DNA of 64,000 nucleotides, from the NCBI GenBank assembly GCA_022842065.1, contig JALHQH010000055.1:1-64000 (forward strand), in the 5' to 3' direction. Made by a program: the position numbers and the translations under genes. Under the pieces are notes generated by a model. That model made no database searches, was not told the DNA's origin, and worked only from the letters and a program-made list of their open reading frames with translations. This stretch comes from Caldilineaceae bacterium. GTDB taxonomy: Bacteria > Chloroflexota > Anaerolineae > Caldilineales > Caldilineaceae. Position 1 is the first letter of the stretch; each line of letters opens with the position of its first letter. Shown piece after piece: positions 61,701 to 64,000 of this stretch.

Positions 61701-61938
61701 GACAAAGCTGGTTTTGGCCGTGTGTGATGAGGGTATCGGCATCCCCGCGGCAGATATCAGCTACCTTTTCCGGCCCTTTTACCGGGCCGGGAATGTTGGT
61801 AAGATTTCCGGCACCGGCTTGGGCTTAGCCATTGCCAAAGAGGCGGTTGAACGACATGGCGGCACGATTGCCGTGCAAAGCGAGCAGAGTGTTGGCACCA
61901 TGTTTACGGTGAGCTTGCCGGTGCCGGAAACGATTTAG
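58708..61938 (+). CDS. Multi-PAS/GAF sensor histidine kinase
   Basis: Starting at the ATG at 58708 (1076 residues; a TTG nine codons earlier is less likely), an N-terminal coiled coil leads to a PAS domain (about 35-125), a GAF domain (about 170-325), then four PAS domains (about 335-455, 465-580, 590-710, 715-830). The HisKA segment contains SIASHEFRTPLTTILGQTEL (His863) and the ATPase domain LITNALKYSPPEKQVHI, CDEGIGIPAADISYLFRPFYR and GTGLGLAIAKEAVERHGG. There is no membrane segment, so sensing is cytoplasmic. No receiver domain or intact response regulator is adjacent; only the decayed one upstream. Confidence 0.92.
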   Translation: MKYLTPAMVAPQTRPSSKAFAALQAELQTVKEQLRQTEEQRALLQSAFDALPVGAVMVAADGTILQANPTWLRAHHAQEPRSDSGYLGQHHHSLCEAPSPLVTAAPSVATGIHTMIAGQELEFRLEFPWSDGNQWLTLQAAPVGEPAPCRVVVTQPDCTVCKIAEATERAQRAYTEALLHALTALNSSLDVEAIMKQILASAAMVVPSEAGSIILFEGEVARVAYSRNFSAEAMALFQSHRFRCEEIIPRGNVAHAQSYFIPDTTRWPNWLPLRDTEWIRASIGVPITIRGEVIGLLVADSATPHHFQHVDLEKLQAFAHYAGLALENAQHVQQLEAHVQERTTALQTAVEQTEAILHNSLDSILLIHPNLEIQRVNQTFHRLFACTREQTGGESLRYFIDKADTATVVAAVQTVRANGTGHLCEVRARRCDGTVFDAELSLGPLNHNGLVCTIRDISERKQAQLALAEERNLLRTLIDAIPDVVFVKDRDHRVLLRNQARGVLLPSVPPATLVGKIGADFFSAADAAATRAEESQILETGESVLHHERQVTRADGSKAWVSRTKVPLRNLQGEIIGLAGIIQDISQRKEHEQQLRFYASLQENVSDAVLTTDLDFRIQSWNRAAETIYGWHAEEVIGRCARDVLRTQYPTDITPQEAKRMLQEQGSIAGEILQHRKDGTPIYVFISVTLLKDPQGMPYGLVSINRDITEQKLATEALHAQHDLLQQVIDVVPAFIVVTDAGGTIQLANQYTAQQVNLTPMQLVGMHAIEIGHYAQDEPNLQRLWYQAMVTGEPLQQEQPISGRLYQVAMIPLKNQQGQHDRLLLVANDITNHKEAEATLREALQKEKELGELKSRFLSIASHEFRTPLTTILGQTELLRRLHPRLTSEQMVQRLDKIQGQVNHITLIMDDVLLLSQSQRGIFAPIAINLDALCQTIIDDLRSNPEHASRLDYRCVGPTPHLLLDQRLLRQVITNLITNALKYSPPEKQVHIVLERRGTKLVLAVCDEGIGIPAADISYLFRPFYRAGNVGKISGTGLGLAIAKEAVERHGGTIAVQSEQSVGTMFTVSLPVPETI

Positions 61939-62542
61939 CCGCGGCCGGTCAAGCTGCGCGGTTTGCGATTGGCAAGGGACAAATCTGCGGCGACCAACCA
62001 CCGGCCCAACGTTGGTAAGGCCGCAAAGGCGCGGTAGAATTCCTCGCCAGCCGCCGTTGGCGTCGGATACGAGCTAACTTTGGCCACCACCAACTGCGCC
62101 ACGGGGTCGATGTAGAGGCTCTGTCCCCCATAGCCCAGCGCGAGATCGGCACTGTGATCATTGTGCGTCAGCCACCACTGCTGGTGATAGGATCAGCCTT
62201 GATTGCCCGGTTCGGCGGCTGGGCCACAGGCAAAGGCGGCCTGATCCCCGCCCCGTTCGAGTTTGGCAACCACCGCTACCGGCACAATCTGTTGACCGTT
62301 AAGGTGCCCCTTTTGCAGCAGCAGCTGTCCAAAGCGTGCCATATCGCGCACGGTGGTGACCAGCCCCGAACCAGCCGTCGCCACGACCGCCGGCCCGACA
62401 ATTCAGAAGGCATCGCACGCGGCCCCCAACTTGGACCAAATCCGCGCCTACATGACCTCGGCTAGCGACTGCCCCGTTACGCGCATGATGAGCCAGGCCA
62501 GCACGTCGGTGTTTGGCGTCAGGTAGGCAAAGCGGTGACCGT
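61935..62542 (-). pseudogene. Decayed beta-lactamase-family serine hydrolase (C-terminal half)
   Basis: One frame reads HRFAYLTPNTDVLAWLIMRV, then a stop, ARIWSKLGAACDAF, another stop, TAGSGLVTTVRDMARFGQLL, a third stop and YHQQWWLTHNDHSADLALGY to the end. These are successive parts of a class C beta-lactamase-like esterase. In-frame stops lie at 62448-62450, 62403-62405 and 62193-62195. The N-terminal half with the SxxK nucleophile is missing. The remaining part starts inside the last codons of the NRPS gene. The final stop touches the histidine-kinase stop. Confidence 0.85.
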
Positions 62543-64000
62543 GATTTCCTCAGTCAAGCCTTCTAAGTCGCTGATGATTGCTTCCAGCGTAGATGGATCG
62601 AGCTGCTGCGCTTGCAATCGGGTAATCAGCAACGCCATTTCGGCGATGGTGGGTCGATCAAAGAGGGCGCGCAAGGGAAATTCTACCCCGAAGCGCTGAT
62701 TGACATGGCTCACAATGCGCGTGGCCAATAACGAATGTCCACCCCATTCAAAAAAATCATCATGGACGCCAATCGCCCGTACTTGCAGCAGTTCACACCA
62801 AATGGTGGCAATTTGTGTCTCCACTGCATTGCGCGGGGTCACAAAACAGGCCGTCACTGCCATCCGGTTGAAATCGGGCACCGGCAAGGCCAGCCGATTG
62901 ATTTTGCCATTCGCGGTCATCGGCATGGTCTCGATCAACACAAAGTTTTGGGGGATCATGTAGTTGGGTAACTGTTGTTTGAGATAGTGACGCAGCTGTG
63001 GCCCGTTGATCAGCGCGCCCGGCGCCGGGACAAGATAGGCCACCAGTTGCTCTGCGGCCTGATCCCTGTGCGCGACGACAACCGCGGCGGTGACGGTTGG
63101 GTGCGCCATTAACTGTTGCTCAATCTCCTGTAACTCGATGCGAAAGCCCCGAATTTTCACCTGGTGGTCTTGCCGACCCAGAAAGTCAAGTTGCCCGTCC
63201 GGCAGGTAACGGGCCAGATCGCCGGTCTTGTAGAGGGTCCCGGCCCCATAGGGGTTCGCGATAAATTTTTCTGCCGTTTGCGTGGGCTGATTGCAATAAC
63301 CGTGGGCCACACCAGCCCCGCCAATGTAGATCTCGCCGGTGACCCCAATCGGCACCGGCTGCAGGGCCGGATCCAACAGATAGATTTGGGTATTGGGAAT
63401 GGGCCGCCCAATCGGAATGCGCGCCAAGGGTTCTGTGCTCGCAAAATCGGCTTCGTACCAGCTGCTCGCGCAGGTGGTCTCGGCTGGTCCATATAAATTG
63501 ATCCAACGCAGTCGTTTGCCGATCTTTGTTTGCCACAGGGCGAATGGTGCTGGTTTCACGACATCCATGCCCGTAATCACCAGCCGCAGGCGTGACGGGA
63601 TGGGCAACGGTTCTTCGGCCAGGGCGAGCGCCCACTGTTGCCAATACGCGCTGGGCAAAGAGGCAATCGAAATTTGTTGCGTTTCCAGAAATGCGAGAAA
63701 GTCCCCCAGCACCAGGGCTTCCTCGGCTGGCCGAAAAACCAAGGCCGCGCCATAGGCTAAATAAACGAGCATATCCGCAATGAAATGTTCCGAGCCAAAC
63801 GAACTAAATTGTAACCGGCGGTCGGTGTGGCAAATCGCAAAGGTCTGGGCGGAAAAGGCGGCATAATTGCTGATCGCCCGCTGGGGTACCATAATACATT
63901 TGGGGATGCCCGTGGAACCGGAGGTGGTAACAACATAGGCCAGATCTGCTGGGTCAATCGCAACCGCTGGATTGGTCGTGGGCGCTTGCCGGATTTGCTC
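62519..64000 (-). CDS. Non-ribosomal peptide synthetase, 3' end (adenylation plus carrier domain)
   Basis: The frame is open to the window edge, so only 493 residues are seen. Adenylation-domain motifs include TTSGSTGIPKCIM (A3, at about 63920-63880), NLYGPAETTCASSW (A5), YKTGDLARYLPDGQLDFLGR (A7), QVKIRGFRIEL (A8) and ANGKINRLAL with the catalytic lysine (A10). A peptidyl-carrier domain has the phosphopantetheine serine in EWGGHSLLAT. No condensation or thioesterase domain follows; the protein ends at the TGA at 62519 with an unusual tail. Initiating or condensation parts would be to the right of the window. Confidence 0.9.
   Translation of the reverse strand, partial: EQIRQAPTTNPAVAIDPADLAYVVTTSGSTGIPKCIMVPQRAISNYAAFSAQTFAICHTDRRLQFSSFGSEHFIADMLVYLAYGAALVFRPAEEALVLGDFLAFLETQQISIASLPSAYWQQWALALAEEPLPIPSRLRLVITGMDVVKPAPFALWQTKIGKRLRWINLYGPAETTCASSWYEADFASTEPLARIPIGRPIPNTQIYLLDPALQPVPIGVTGEIYIGGAGVAHGYCNQPTQTAEKFIANPYGAGTLYKTGDLARYLPDGQLDFLGRQDHQVKIRGFRIELQEIEQQLMAHPTVTAAVVVAHRDQAAEQLVAYLVPAPGALINGPQLRHYLKQQLPNYMIPQNFVLIETMPMTANGKINRLALPVPDFNRMAVTACFVTPRNAVETQIATIWCELLQVRAIGVHDDFFEWGGHSLLATRIVSHVNQRFGVEFPLRALFDRPTIAEMALLITRLQAQQLDPSTLEAIISDLEGLTEEITVTALPT

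Noticed and set aside
62519..64000. A biosynthetic gene cluster at the right edge
   Set aside because: Only one partial synthetase gene is visible, with a damaged end; nothing else on the left side belongs to such a cluster.

Overview
The window looks like a chromosomal segment of a Chloroflexota bacterium, most likely of the Anaerolineae/Caldilineae type. This is inferred from gene content, not from a marker gene. The evidence is a GC-rich, dispersed gene set with many sugar-acid, creatininase and family 5 ABC genes; three exported proteins ending in a short [VL]F[IL]Pxxx[KR] tail of the kind I associate with this phylum; an ECF42 sigma factor with YciI/DGPF genes; and intergenic spaces full of long palindromes. 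No rRNA, tRNA, CRISPR array, transposase or phage gene was found.

Layout. 0-4.6 kb: a Gfo/Idh/MocA dehydrogenase converges on a mannonate-dehydratase-like enolase-superfamily gene, followed by an HD nucleotidase and an alpha/beta hydrolase overlapped by a 31-codon AraC relic. 4.9-14.5 kb: a 13-repeat exported protein, then an overlapping gene pair for a CheB-CheR-PAS protein and a hybrid histidine kinase. 14.8-29 kb: a co-directional catabolic island read leftward, made of a GntR/FadR regulator, substrate-binding protein, two permeases, M28 peptidase, two tandem N,N-dimethylformamidase-large-subunit-like proteins, a SelA-like PLP enzyme, an amidohydrolase, a creatininase and an enolase-superfamily enzyme. 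A transported N-acyl or amide compound, perhaps of an amino sugar acid, is the natural reading. The transporter ATPases are not in the window.

29-45.7 kb: mixed single genes and pairs. These include AraC-GyrI, transglutaminase-like, Uma2, DUF1697 with a metallo-hydrolase, a beta-propeller gene coupled to a MoaD-like gene ending in Gly-Gly, a DMT exporter, a sulfotransferase with a GyrI-like protein, an MFS transporter with a second creatininase, a mono-haem hydrazine-synthase-alpha-like exported protein, a membrane CHAT-TPR protein and a GNAT. 45.7-56.1 kb: a dense accessory block of small genes (AraC, VOC, RibD-like reductase, AlkZ-like, DUF1905/YdeI, DUF998, three YciI, DinB, ECF42 sigma, arylamine N-acetyltransferase). 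56.2-64 kb: two small exported proteins, a decayed response regulator, a large PAS/GAF histidine kinase, a decayed beta-lactamase-family hydrolase and the end of a non-ribosomal peptide synthetase that runs out of the window.

The most striking non-coding feature is the palindromes. Eight of the nine spaces between genes of the catabolic island hold a different long inverted repeat. Across the window, several such palindromes have arms built from tandem 7-, 8- or 9-base units (for example GTAAATCA, GTGACAAG, GGCGGATTT, GTCGTCA). Start codons below were moved from the longest frame where a good ribosome binding site or family length favoured a shorter one.
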